A stretch of 22,380 nucleotides of DNA from JBJFGR01 sp051892875 (GTDB lineage: Bacteria; Pseudomonadota; Gammaproteobacteria; Enterobacterales; Succinivibrionaceae). The notes beneath the pieces were generated by a model that ran no database searches, was not told where the DNA came from, and saw only the letters and a list, made by a program, of their open reading frames with translations. Of the stretch, positions 1-7,293 are shown piece by piece. A program made the translations under genes and the position numbers. Each line of letters begins with the position of its first letter. The stretch's first letter is position 1. The stretch lies in the NCBI GenBank assembly GCA_051892875.1, contig JBJFGR010000019.1, positions 1-22,380 on the forward strand, in the 5' to 3' direction.

Positions 1-289
1 TAAGCATTTCACTATCAATTTTTGTTTGATTTTCAATACCAAATTGAATACAAAAAGTAGTGTTTTCATCTTCTTTTATGATGACATCTTTTAAAATATC
101 GCGATATCTAGTTTTGCTTTCTACTGCTTGTCCTGATTTTTCAATAATAGCATTAATTTCAGTGTTTAAATCTTTTAAAGAATCAGGTTTAACTATTTTT
201 TGGCCTCCATAAATGCCTACATTAATCGCATCAGCAAATCGTTCAGGATTTGATAGTAATTTTTTTGATAAAATATCAATTTGCCCCAT
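1..289 (-). CDS. Rpn/PD-(D/E)XK transposase-like protein, N-terminal part
   Basis: The reading frame starts at an ATG (complement of 287-289) behind a well-spaced AAGGAG and runs off the left edge, leaving 96 codons. It opens with MGQIDILSKKLLSNPERFAD, followed by a glycine-rich IYGGQKIVKP, a conserved-looking YRDILKD stretch and FGIENQTKIDSEM. This order (NPERFAD, GGQ.VKP, RYRD, GIENQ) is what I recall from the Rpn recombination-promoting nuclease / putative transposase families common in clostridia and gut bacteria, whose PD-(D/E)XK nuclease core lies around and after the GIENQ region. The catalytic region is mostly outside the window. Family members promote RecA-independent DNA exchange; many copies are decayed. 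The family call comes from remembered motifs, and a plain hypothetical protein remains possible. Confidence 0.62.
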   Translation of the reverse strand, partial: MGQIDILSKKLLSNPERFADAINVGIYGGQKIVKPDSLKDLNTEINAIIEKSGQAVESKTRYRDILKDVIIKEDENTTFCIQFGIENQTKIDSEML

Positions 290-466
290 ATTAACTCCTT
301 TTCATATGTAAGATATTTTATTAATGGTTTTATATTTTATACTTAAGAAATATAAATCGGCGAAAACTATACATGTTTTTAATATAATTATCAATAAATA
401 TTTTTAAAAATTATAAAAAAATGAAAAAATACAAAGATAAAGTTTAAAATATAAAGATTTATAGTG

Positions 467-598
467 TTTTACCCTATAAAATAGCAATTAAACAGTGCAA
501 AATCCTCTATTTTTACCCATAACTATGCACGAAGAGCCTGTTTTCTTAATTTTAAATTTAAAAAAAATAGATATTTGTGAAAGAACTATAGGGTAAAA
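467..598. repeat. 12-bp inverted repeat enclosing a repeat unit
   Basis: TTTTACCCTATA at 467-478 is exactly the reverse complement of TATAGGGTAAAA at 587-598, with 108 nt between. The inner segment carries the first copy of the TTTTACCCA-N7-GCACGAAGA repeat. The arms themselves share the TTTTACCC core of that repeat, so they are probably degenerate members of the same family. Confidence 0.6.
511..535 (+). repeat. Dispersed repeat unit, copy 1
   Basis: This copy has the form TTTTACCCA-N7-GCACGAAGA. Extended to 503-538, it matches the reverse complement of 6693-6729 at about 32 of 37 positions, so the same element lies on both sides of the topB/SNF2 pair in opposite orientation. Confidence 0.7.
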
Positions 599-616
599 TT
601 TTAGTGAATCTTCATA

Positions 617-641
617 TTTTACCCACGTGTAAGCACGAAGA
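617..641 (+). repeat. Dispersed repeat unit, copy 2, with short palindrome
   Basis: This is a second TTTTACCCA-N7-GCACGAAGA unit, 20 of 25 identical to the copy at 511-535. It lies inside an imperfect inverted repeat (AATCTTC at 607-613 with GAAGACT at 637-643) and contains CGTG/CACG arms. It sits 14 nt past the topB stop and, read on the minus strand, ends in an A/T-rich run, so it could act as a weak terminator for topB. Confidence 0.6.
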
Positions 642-655
642 CTTTATTATTTCTT

Positions 656-2788
656 TTATTTTGGTAATATTCCCCTACAATTAGGGAATTTAGAACATCC
701 ATAAAATTCACCTCTAGAACTTTTTCTAAGAATCATAGGAGCACCGCATTTAGGGCAGATAACTTCTGTTTGATTTAAATTTCTGCTTGAGATTGGTGTT
801 GTTTTTTTTGTTTTTGTTGTTCTTGTTGTTTTTTTTGTTGTTGTTTTTGATCTAGCTCGATACTTTTTAGCAGATGTTTGGTTGTTATCATCTGTATTTG
901 AAATAATATTTAATGTAGAATTTATATTAGTTGAAATAATATGTTGAACCCAATTTGTTATATGTTCTAAAAAATAGTCCATAGTCATAGTACCTAAGGC
1001 TATTTTTTCAAGTCCTTGTTCCCATAGAGCGGTCATACTAGCACTCTTAATGTCAGTTGGTAATGCTTGTATTAAACTTTGACTTTTTGGTGTAGAAATA
1101 AGATATTTTCCACTTCTTGTTATATATCCTCTACTAATGGAGTTATTGATTATTTCAGCCCTTGTTGCAGGAGTTCCTAGACCATCAGTTTCTTTTAATT
1201 TTTTCTTCCATTGATCTTCCTGAACATATTTTGCAACATTTTCCATGGCGGATAAAAGTGTAGCTTCTGTAAAATGAGCTGGAGGAGTGGTTATTTTATC
1301 TTCTATAAAAAATTCTTTAAATAAATGTTGATCACCTATGTTACATATAGGTAGAAACTGTGATTTTTCAGAGTTTTCATCTGTGGTAGTTTCTTTTTCT
1401 TTTTCGTATAAAACTTTCCACCCAGGAGTTATTAAAACACTAGATTTAGATCTAAATAACTCAGATATAGGAGGTTGTTCTCTAATATTACTAGCTGTTA
1501 ATTCTATGATTATGTTAAAAAATTCAGCAGGTGGATAGAATTGGGCGATATAAGCTTTTCTGATTTCTTGATAGACTTTTAACTCATCAGCAGTCATTGA
1601 ATTTATATTAACTTTGGGGTTATTTGTAGGAATGATAGCGTGGTGAGCTGTTATTTTACTAGTATTAAAACAAGGTCCTTGTATTGTATAGTCTGCATTA
1701 GATACGATTGAAGCCAGACTATTATCTATATTTACAATATTTTGGAGTGTATCATAAGCTTCTGCGTGCATTGATTTAGGTAAATAGCGACAATCTGTGC
1801 GAGGATAGCTAGTGGCTTTATATTTTTCATAAAGTGCTTGGGCTATATCGAGTGTCTTAGATGCTGAAAAACCGAAGCGTTTATTACAATATTGTTGCAG
1901 AGATGTTAAATCAAAAGGTAATGGAGGATTTTGTTTTGATTTTTCATTTTTAAATTTTGATACAACAGGAATTGTAGTAGATATATTTTCAATAACCTTT
2001 TCAACAACATTTCTGTCAGTTATATATCCATTATATTTTTCTAATAATTGATCATTTGGAATCCATTTTGATTTGTATGTTACTATCTTATTTGTATTTA
2101 TATCCTTGCCTTCTATATTTGCAAATAATTCATAATATGGAATAGGTATAAAGTTTTGAATTTCTAAATCTCTTTGAACAACCAATGATACTGTTGGTGT
2201 TAAAACTCTACCAATAGATATAACTTCTTGAGAACCAGAAGATTTTGCAAGACATGTAAAAAGTCTGCTAAGGTTCATACCAACGAGCCAATCTGCTCTA
2301 GCTCTTGATAAAGCTGCATAGTACATATTTATTGTAGCAGATCCATCTTTTATATTATTTAGAGCTTTTTGAATTGATTGATCATCTAAGGCTGTTAAGC
2401 ATAAACGCTGAATAGGTCCGTTATACTTTGCTCTTTCTATGATAGAACGAGCAATAGCCTCACCTTCTCTATCATAGTCGGTTGCAATGGTTACTAATTC
2501 TGCTTCTTTTATTAATTTAGTAATAGTATCTAATTGTTTTTTACAATTTTTTTTAATATGGTATTTCCATTTATCAGGAATTATTGGTAGGTTTCTTATA
2601 TCCCATTTTTTATACAAATCATTGTAATCATCAGGAAGATATAATTCTAATAAATGTCCCATACACCAAGTTACAGAAATTGTTCCTGTTGTATTAGTAA
2701 TAAAACCTTCTTGTTTATTTGATAAATGAAGGTTTTTTGCAAGATCTCTTCCTTGTGATGGTTTTTCGCAAATATAAAGATTTTTCAT
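656..2788 (-). CDS. topB: DNA topoisomerase III (type IA)
   Basis: This 710-aa type IA topoisomerase cuts one DNA strand through a 5'-phosphotyrosyl link and passes another strand, favouring decatenation. The TOPRIM domain fills the first ~150 residues, with acidic metal ligands E8 (CEKPS) and D104/D106 (DYDREGE). The catalytic tyrosine is Y328 in TSYPRTD. The GRVLTPT block (~193-199) and LGTPATRAEII belong to the family core. The end differs from E. coli TopB (653 aa): a basic Lys/Thr-rich tether (~640-670) precedes a zinc ribbon, C-x2-C-x16-C-x5-C, in the last ~30 residues. The start ATG follows AAGGAG with good spacing. A promoter at 2825-2853 fits. The gene is divergent from the SWIM-SNF2 gene, so the two may be co-regulated. 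Plasmid/ICE TopB (TraE-like) proteins are related, but nothing conjugative lies nearby. Confidence 0.95.
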   Translation of the reverse strand: MKNLYICEKPSQGRDLAKNLHLSNKQEGFITNTTGTISVTWCMGHLLELYLPDDYNDLYKKWDIRNLPIIPDKWKYHIKKNCKKQLDTITKLIKEAELVTIATDYDREGEAIARSIIERAKYNGPIQRLCLTALDDQSIQKALNNIKDGSATINMYYAALSRARADWLVGMNLSRLFTCLAKSSGSQEVISIGRVLTPTVSLVVQRDLEIQNFIPIPYYELFANIEGKDINTNKIVTYKSKWIPNDQLLEKYNGYITDRNVVEKVIENISTTIPVVSKFKNEKSKQNPPLPFDLTSLQQYCNKRFGFSASKTLDIAQALYEKYKATSYPRTDCRYLPKSMHAEAYDTLQNIVNIDNSLASIVSNADYTIQGPCFNTSKITAHHAIIPTNNPKVNINSMTADELKVYQEIRKAYIAQFYPPAEFFNIIIELTASNIREQPPISELFRSKSSVLITPGWKVLYEKEKETTTDENSEKSQFLPICNIGDQHLFKEFFIEDKITTPPAHFTEATLLSAMENVAKYVQEDQWKKKLKETDGLGTPATRAEIINNSISRGYITRSGKYLISTPKSQSLIQALPTDIKSASMTALWEQGLEKIALGTMTMDYFLEHITNWVQHIISTNINSTLNIISNTDDNNQTSAKKYRARSKTTTKKTTRTTKTKKTTPISSRNLNQTEVICPKCGAPMILRKSSRGEFYGCSKFPNCRGILPK

Positions 2789-2824
2789 AATAGCTCCTTA
2801 TAGTAATTGGTTTAATAAACTTCT

Positions 2825-2853
2825 ATTTTACTTAATGGGGGTGTATATTTCAA
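2825..2853 (-). promoter_or_regulatory. Sigma70-type promoter for topB
   Basis: On the minus strand TTGAAA (2853-2848) and TAAAAT (2830-2825) are separated by exactly 17 nt. Each hexamer matches the consensus at 5 of 6 positions. The start of transcription would lie about 30 nt upstream of the topB start codon. Confidence 0.6.
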
Positions 2854-2935
2854 ATAGTTTTTACATCACTATTTACATTTTTTTATATTCGTATTCTACA
2901 TAATTAATTCTTATTCTAAAAATGACATAAATATG

Positions 2936-2967
2936 TATAATGCTCTAAAATCTATTTTTTAGATTTT
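2936..2967 (+). promoter_or_regulatory. TATAAT box followed by hairpin and T-runs upstream of SNF2 gene
   Basis: A consensus TATAAT lies at 2936-2941, but no good -35 box stands 16-18 nt before it. Transcription from it would begin at a hairpin with arms AAAATCTA (2947-2954) and TAGATTTT (2960-2967), followed by long T runs. TACAAT at 3003-3008 is an alternative -10. This could be the promoter and 5' leader of the SNF2 gene. The hairpin plus T-run could also insulate the two divergent genes. Confidence 0.35.
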
Positions 2968-3051
2968 TAGATTTTTTTATTTTTTTTAATTTTTAAATTA
3001 GGTACAATCATTATTTTAGAAATAGTGTTGATATTATATTAAGGCAAATAA

Positions 3052-6000
3052 ATGGCAAGTGGCATAAATAATAATTATGGAACTACATGGTGGGGAAAAA
3101 AATGGTTAGATTCTCTTACAGGAATTGATTTGGCTAATAGAATCCCTAGAGGAAAAAGTTATGCAGTAAATAACAAAGTAAAAGATGTTTTAATTAATCA
3201 AAATCAAATTCTTGCAAAAGTCTCTGGTCATAGAAGATCTCCTTATAGAGTTTGCATTGAACTACCTAAGTTTACAACACAAGAGAAAAATGACTTGATG
3301 GATGCGATTATAGCAAGTCCAATGACTACTTGTGCTTTAGCTAATAGAGAATTGGATCCAGAAATCTTTAATATTGCTCAAAAGCTTGGAATACAGATAT
3401 TTCCAGAAAGTTGGAGAGATTTGGAAATGTTCTGTTCTTGCCCTGATTATGCAGTTCCTTGTAAACATATAGCCGCTGTTATATATATTTGTAGTATAGA
3501 GATTGACACTAATCCATTTATACTTTTTTCTATGAAAGGATTGGATTTATTAGGTGAGCTTCAAAATCGAGGTATTAATTTTACGGATGCTGCCGAAGTA
3601 AAACTACCCGATATTAAACAATTATTTACAAGCGAACCTAATAGTAATGGATATTTTAAATATTTACAGAAATCTATATTACCAATATCAAATGTTTTAA
3701 TTTCTCCAGAATCTGTTATAAATAATACAAGCTATTCAACTAATGAATTACTAACTGAGTTAAAAGAACTTTCATTTTGTAAGTATGAAACGTCAAGTAG
3801 TAGGATTATATCTTTTCTAGACGATAATCCTGCGGGATGCATGAAAGGTTCTATTAAAACTGTTATGCAAAATATGTATAAGAAGATGGCAAAACAAGCC
3901 TTAACTATTTTTCAAACAGATGCTCAATTAATTTCAGAGAGTCAAGATAAGTCTTTAATTTTGTTAAAGAGTTGGTTCACAGATTCTTTAATTCTAAAAG
4001 AAATTAACGAACCCGTATTGTTTAATGGTATTATTAATGAAACTGAACTTCAAAAATTACCTATTCAAACAGAAGTTTTATATCGTTTATGGTATATAGC
4101 AATAAAACTTATAAGTAACGAAGCTATAATACCTGAACTTTTTACTGAAAAGAATGAAAAAGTAATAAATACTCGCTGGGTTCCTGCTACAATTTCTCAA
4201 ACTGTGCGTGAAGTTGTTACTCGAGTAGGTTTTATACTAAATAATTTACCAATGAAGTTCTTTAAAGTTCCTAATAAGAATTGTGTGCCTAATGACCTAC
4301 AAATGGGGATTAATGCAATTTCTTATTTTATTACTAAACAAGTTCAAAACGTATACGCAAATAATTATGGTTATTCATTTGATGACCAGTCGGAGTTAAT
4401 TAAATCTTTATTATTTGGTCATCAGATTTCTGGAAAAAATACAAAAAATATATTTAGCTTAATTCCTGCAATAGAAAAATGGTTATCTCCGTTATCAATT
4501 AGTAGTGGAGATATTAAAGCTGTCATAATTGCAGAAGATAGATGGATAGATGAAAAGTTAATACCAGGAAAAGAATCTGATTGTTTACCAGAAATTTCTT
4601 TGTATTTTGCTAAAAATGGAGAAAATGAATTTTCTAGAGAAAATCTAACTCCTATAGAAGATATTCTTAATGATAGAAATTTTAAAGATCGTTTTGAGTA
4701 TATAAAAAATTTGGCAAAAATAAGTGCTTTTTGTCCTTTTATTAAAAAGTTAATAGCAGAAAAAACTACAACTCTTCAAGTTGAGTTAAATGAATTAAAA
4801 GATTTATTAGTTACCCATTTCCCTATTTTAGAGTTGTTTGGAATAAAGATTATTTTACCTAAATCAATGGTTAAACTTTTAAAACCTAAGCCTGTATTAA
4901 AACTCACTAAAAATAGGAGTTCAACAGAATCTAGAGAATCTCTGATTAAGATTATAGACCTTATAAAATTCTCATGGGTAATGAAAATAGGGGGAGAGGA
5001 TATTTCAGAAGCTCAATTTGAAAAAATGGTTTCAAATGTCGGTAAGTTAGTTCGCTTTAAAAATTGGTTCGTTTATATGGATCAAGAAGAACTTGCAAAG
5101 ATTATTAAACAACGAAAACTTGCTGATAAAAAAATAGCTTCAAAAGATTTATTACAAGCTGCATTAACTGGTAATTATAATGGTGTTCAAGTAGTTCTGG
5201 ATCAGAAATTGAAAGACGCTATTCAAGAGCTTGTGCAAACTACAAATATTTCAGTACCAAAAACTATAAATGCTGAATTACGCCCTTATCAGCAGAGAGG
5301 ATTTAGTTGGTTAGTTAAAAACTGTCAAGTTGGTATTGGTTCTATTTTGGCAGATGACATGGGGCTTGGTAAAACATTACAAGTTATAAGTACTATAGAG
5401 TATCTTAGACTACAAGCTGAATTTAAAGAAAAGAAGGCTTTAGTTGTTGTTCCTACAACTTTACTCCTTAATTGGCAAAGAGAAATCAGTAAATTTGCAC
5501 CAAATATTAAATATTCAGTTATTTATGGAATAAATGAAGATATTGATCAAAAAGCAGATGTTGTAATTACTACATATGGTAAACTTCGTAGCAAAATAGA
5601 ATTGTTTAATAAATTAAAATTAAGATTATTGGTAATTGATGAAGCTCAGGCTATAAAAAATAGAGATACAGATATTAGAAAAACAATATGTAGTCTTAAA
5701 CCTCAATCTTCCATAGCAATGTCAGGAACACCAGTAGAAAATAAGCTTATGGAATATTGGTCTTTACTAGATTTTTCAAATCTTGGTTTAATGGGAACTG
5801 CTGAAAGTTTTCGAAAAAAATTTGTTTTACCTATCGAGAGAGAACATGATCAGATAGTTTTACAATCTTTTAAATCTTTATCAGCACCATTTATTATGCG
5901 AAGACTTAAAAGCGATAAGAATATAATAAGCGACCTTCCTGATAAATTAGTATCAGACGAATATTGTTCACTAAGTGCTGAACAGGCTACTTTATATAAG

Positions 6001-6678
6001 GCTGTAATACAGGATATGTTACCTAATCTAAAGAATAGTGATACAGCAATAAAAAGAAGTGCCATAGTATTAAAATTGATAACAGCATTAAAGCAGATAT
6101 GCAATGCACCAAGTTGTTTTATTAAACAAGAAGCATCATCTGTTGATACTTCTGGAAAAGGAGCTTTGTTGATTGAACTTTTGGAAAAATTAATAGATTC
6201 AGGAAAAAAAGTTATAATATTTACTCAATTTCGAGAAACTGGAGAATTATTACAAAAGTGGATAAATGAAAAGTTCTCAATTTCTGCAGGTTTTCTTCAT
6301 GGTCAATTAACTCAAAAACAGAGAAATCAATTAACTGATGATTTTCAAGAAAAAAGAAATGCTAAAGTCTTGATATTATCTGTAAAAGCAGCTGGTACGG
6401 GATTGAACTTAACAGCAGCTTCTGCGGTAATCCATTATGATCTTTGGTGGAATCCTGCGGTTGAAAATCAAGCTACGGACAGAGTTTATCGTATAGGTCA
6501 AAAACAGAATGTTAATGTGTATAGATTAATCACAGCTGGTACATTTGAAGAAAAAGTTAATGAAATTATTAATAATAAACGAAAATTAGCTGATTTAACT
6601 GTAGCTGATGGAGAAAAATGGATAGGTAATCTTAACAATAAAGAATTAGAAGATTTATTTAAGTTAAGTAGTGAATAA
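3052..6678 (+). CDS. SWIM zinc finger-SNF2 family helicase fusion
   Basis: This is a 1208-aa SNF2-superfamily ATPase, presumably a cytoplasmic DNA translocase. The N-terminus (YGTTWWGKKWL, then a GKSYA-like block) is typical of stand-alone bacterial SWIM proteins. The SWIM motif follows at C128-x-C130-x6-C137-x-H139. A long poorly conserved middle probably corresponds to the bacterial SNF2-associated region. The helicase core begins near residue 735: Walker A DDMGLGKT (768-775), DEAQ (863-866), SGTP (891-894), and C-terminal motif QATDRVYRIGQ (1140-1150). Many bacteria encode the SWIM protein and the SNF2 ATPase as neighbouring genes (B. subtilis ywqB/ywqA, as I recall); here they are one chain. 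The ATG is preceded by AAGG. Relatives are linked to chromatin-like remodelling, RNA polymerase recycling (RapA) or DNA repair, but this protein's substrate is unknown. Divergence from topB suggests a topology-related role. Confidence 0.9.
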   Translation: MASGINNNYGTTWWGKKWLDSLTGIDLANRIPRGKSYAVNNKVKDVLINQNQILAKVSGHRRSPYRVCIELPKFTTQEKNDLMDAIIASPMTTCALANRELDPEIFNIAQKLGIQIFPESWRDLEMFCSCPDYAVPCKHIAAVIYICSIEIDTNPFILFSMKGLDLLGELQNRGINFTDAAEVKLPDIKQLFTSEPNSNGYFKYLQKSILPISNVLISPESVINNTSYSTNELLTELKELSFCKYETSSSRIISFLDDNPAGCMKGSIKTVMQNMYKKMAKQALTIFQTDAQLISESQDKSLILLKSWFTDSLILKEINEPVLFNGIINETELQKLPIQTEVLYRLWYIAIKLISNEAIIPELFTEKNEKVINTRWVPATISQTVREVVTRVGFILNNLPMKFFKVPNKNCVPNDLQMGINAISYFITKQVQNVYANNYGYSFDDQSELIKSLLFGHQISGKNTKNIFSLIPAIEKWLSPLSISSGDIKAVIIAEDRWIDEKLIPGKESDCLPEISLYFAKNGENEFSRENLTPIEDILNDRNFKDRFEYIKNLAKISAFCPFIKKLIAEKTTTLQVELNELKDLLVTHFPILELFGIKIILPKSMVKLLKPKPVLKLTKNRSSTESRESLIKIIDLIKFSWVMKIGGEDISEAQFEKMVSNVGKLVRFKNWFVYMDQEELAKIIKQRKLADKKIASKDLLQAALTGNYNGVQVVLDQKLKDAIQELVQTTNISVPKTINAELRPYQQRGFSWLVKNCQVGIGSILADDMGLGKTLQVISTIEYLRLQAEFKEKKALVVVPTTLLLNWQREISKFAPNIKYSVIYGINEDIDQKADVVITTYGKLRSKIELFNKLKLRLLVIDEAQAIKNRDTDIRKTICSLKPQSSIAMSGTPVENKLMEYWSLLDFSNLGLMGTAESFRKKFVLPIEREHDQIVLQSFKSLSAPFIMRRLKSDKNIISDLPDKLVSDEYCSLSAEQATLYKAVIQDMLPNLKNSDTAIKRSAIVLKLITALKQICNAPSCFIKQEASSVDTSGKGALLIELLEKLIDSGKKVIIFTQFRETGELLQKWINEKFSISAGFLHGQLTQKQRNQLTDDFQEKRNAKVLILSVKAAGTGLNLTAASAVIHYDLWWNPAVENQATDRVYRIGQKQNVNVYRLITAGTFEEKVNEIINNKRKLADLTVADGEKWIGNLNNKELEDLFKLSSE

Positions 6679-6694
6679 AAAAAGGATCTTTTGG

Positions 6695-6754
6695 CTCATT
6701 GTGCATAGTTGTGGGTAAAAGTAGAGAATTATGCATAGTGAGTCTTCATTTTTT
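6695..6754 (+). terminator. Terminator-like stem-loop formed by repeat unit after SNF2 gene
   Basis: The arms 6695-6709 and 6728-6742 pair over all 15 positions in RNA, with three G-U pairs, around an 18-nt loop. A run of six T (6749-6754) follows 6 nt beyond the stem. The position, 16 nt after the SNF2 stop, fits transcription termination. The left arm and loop are a copy of the dispersed repeat at 511-535 in reverse orientation. Confidence 0.5.
6696..6720 (-). repeat. Dispersed repeat unit, copy 3 (inverted)
   Basis: The reverse complement reads TTTTACCCA-N7-GCACAATGA and is very close to the copy at 511-535. The wider match is 6693-6729 against 503-538, about 32 of 37 identical. Confidence 0.7.
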
Positions 6755-6777
6755 ACTTGCACATATATACGAAAACT
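6736..6777 (+). repeat. Diverged repeat unit, copy 4
   Basis: The 42 nt match 602-643 at about 30 positions in direct orientation. The match covers the TAGTGA.TCTTCAT start and the ACGAA.ACT end. Like that copy it is an imperfect palindrome (GAGTCTTC at 6740-6747 against GAAAACTC at 6771-6778). It is more diverged than the other copies. Confidence 0.45.
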
Positions 6778-6891
6778 CACTTTTTTAATAGTTTTTTTGT
6801 GAAATCATCAAGGATTTTAAGAATTTATTTTTGATAAAATAATTTTAGTATAATTTATATTAGTTTATTAATGTAGTATAAGGAGCTTATT

Positions 6892-6981
6892 ATGATGATT
6901 AAGCAATTTACTAGTGATTCTTCTATACCTCCTGTGCAACCAGTTCAACCAGTGCCTCCAGCTCCACCTGTAAAGAGATAA
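6892..6981 (+). CDS. Putative 29-aa proline-rich microprotein
   Basis: The frame starts at ATG 6892, 6 nt after a perfect AGGAG (6881-6885), and ends at TAA after 29 codons. A consensus TATAAT lies at 6849-6854, though without a clear -35 box. The first half is polar and charged; the second half is PPVQPVQPVPPAPPVKR, an almost pure Pro/Val/Gln tract ending in two basic residues. No signal peptide or membrane segment is visible. I do not recognise a family. Proline tracts of this kind bind SH3-like partners or form extended spacers, and PP runs make translation depend on EF-P. It could also be the tail of a decayed gene, but the Shine-Dalgarno sequence and the composition argue for a real short gene. 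It stands alone between the repeat block and the arsenic operon. Confidence 0.45.
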   Translation: MMIKQFTSDSSIPPVQPVQPVPPAPPVKR

Positions 6982-7233
6982 AAAAAGAATAAAGACAAGA
7001 AAAAAAACTGTGTTACAATTTGTAGATTTTTGTATGTTTCTATCCATTGTTGATAATCTCAGAATAAAGCATTTACCAATCCTATTATATTTTTCATAGT
7101 AATTTCCTTTTTAAAACTATTAATTAGTTTTTATGAAGATGATAAGAAGAAAGTAACATGTAGACAATTTTAAATGCAATAATTTTTAAAGTAAGTGACA
7201 TGACTACATGTTTTTACTTAGAAAAATATTTGC
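6982..7233. other. Intergenic stretch with tiny ORF and inverted repeats
   Basis: No conventional gene is present. On the minus strand a 12-codon ORF (7059-7097, MKNIIGLVNALF) follows an AAGGAA with ideal spacing, just after a hairpin with arms AAAACTA (7113-7119) and TAGTTTT (7125-7131). AACATGTAG (7155-7163) and CTACATGTT (7204-7212) form a perfect 9-bp inverted repeat whose pairing extends outward with a small bulge. Whether any of this is expressed is unknown. Confidence 0.35.
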
Positions 7234-7258
7234 ATATTGATAAACATCAATATATAAT
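7230..7258 (+). promoter_or_regulatory. Promoter of the arsenic operon
   Basis: A consensus TATAAT (7253-7258) is preceded at 17 nt by TTGCAT (7230-7235). The upstream ArsR operator fills the spacer and the second operator lies just downstream of the -10 box. This is a layout in which bound repressor would block RNA polymerase directly. Confidence 0.65.
7236..7251. promoter_or_regulatory. ArsR operator 1
   Basis: This site is a palindrome, ATTGAT-AAAC-ATCAAT, between the -35 and -10 boxes. It is the exact reverse complement of the second site at 7266-7281; the match extends to 18 nt (7234-7251 against 7266-7283). ArsR/SmtB dimers bind A/T-rich palindromes of this type. Confidence 0.75.
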
Positions 7259-7265
7259 GATATAC

Positions 7266-7281
7266 ATTGATGTTTATCAAT
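7266..7281. promoter_or_regulatory. ArsR operator 2
   Basis: This site is ATTGAT-GTTT-ATCAAT, centred 30 bp (about three helical turns) from operator 1 and just upstream of the arsR ribosome binding site. The identical sites on the same helical face suggest cooperative binding of two ArsR dimers. Confidence 0.75.
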
Positions 7282-7293
7282 ATAAGGTGTTTT

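Larger units (their letters stand above)
290..655. other. Intergenic region with dispersed repeat units
   Basis: No convincing gene is present. The stretch is very AT-rich and holds two direct copies of a 25-nt unit (511-535 and 617-641), plus a perfect 12-bp inverted repeat (467-478 with 587-598) that encloses the first copy. The left part (300-460) is the upstream region of the Rpn-like gene, where I see no clear promoter. Confidence 0.6.

Noticed and set aside
656..2788. TopB as part of a conjugative element (TraE-like)
   Set aside because: No relaxase, type IV secretion or replication gene is present in the flanks, and the partner gene is a SNF2 ATPase.
7267..7293. Upstream TTG start for arsR adding 9 residues
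   Set aside because: It lies inside operator 2 and has no ribosome binding site; ATG 7294 has AAGGTG directly before it and the usual family start.
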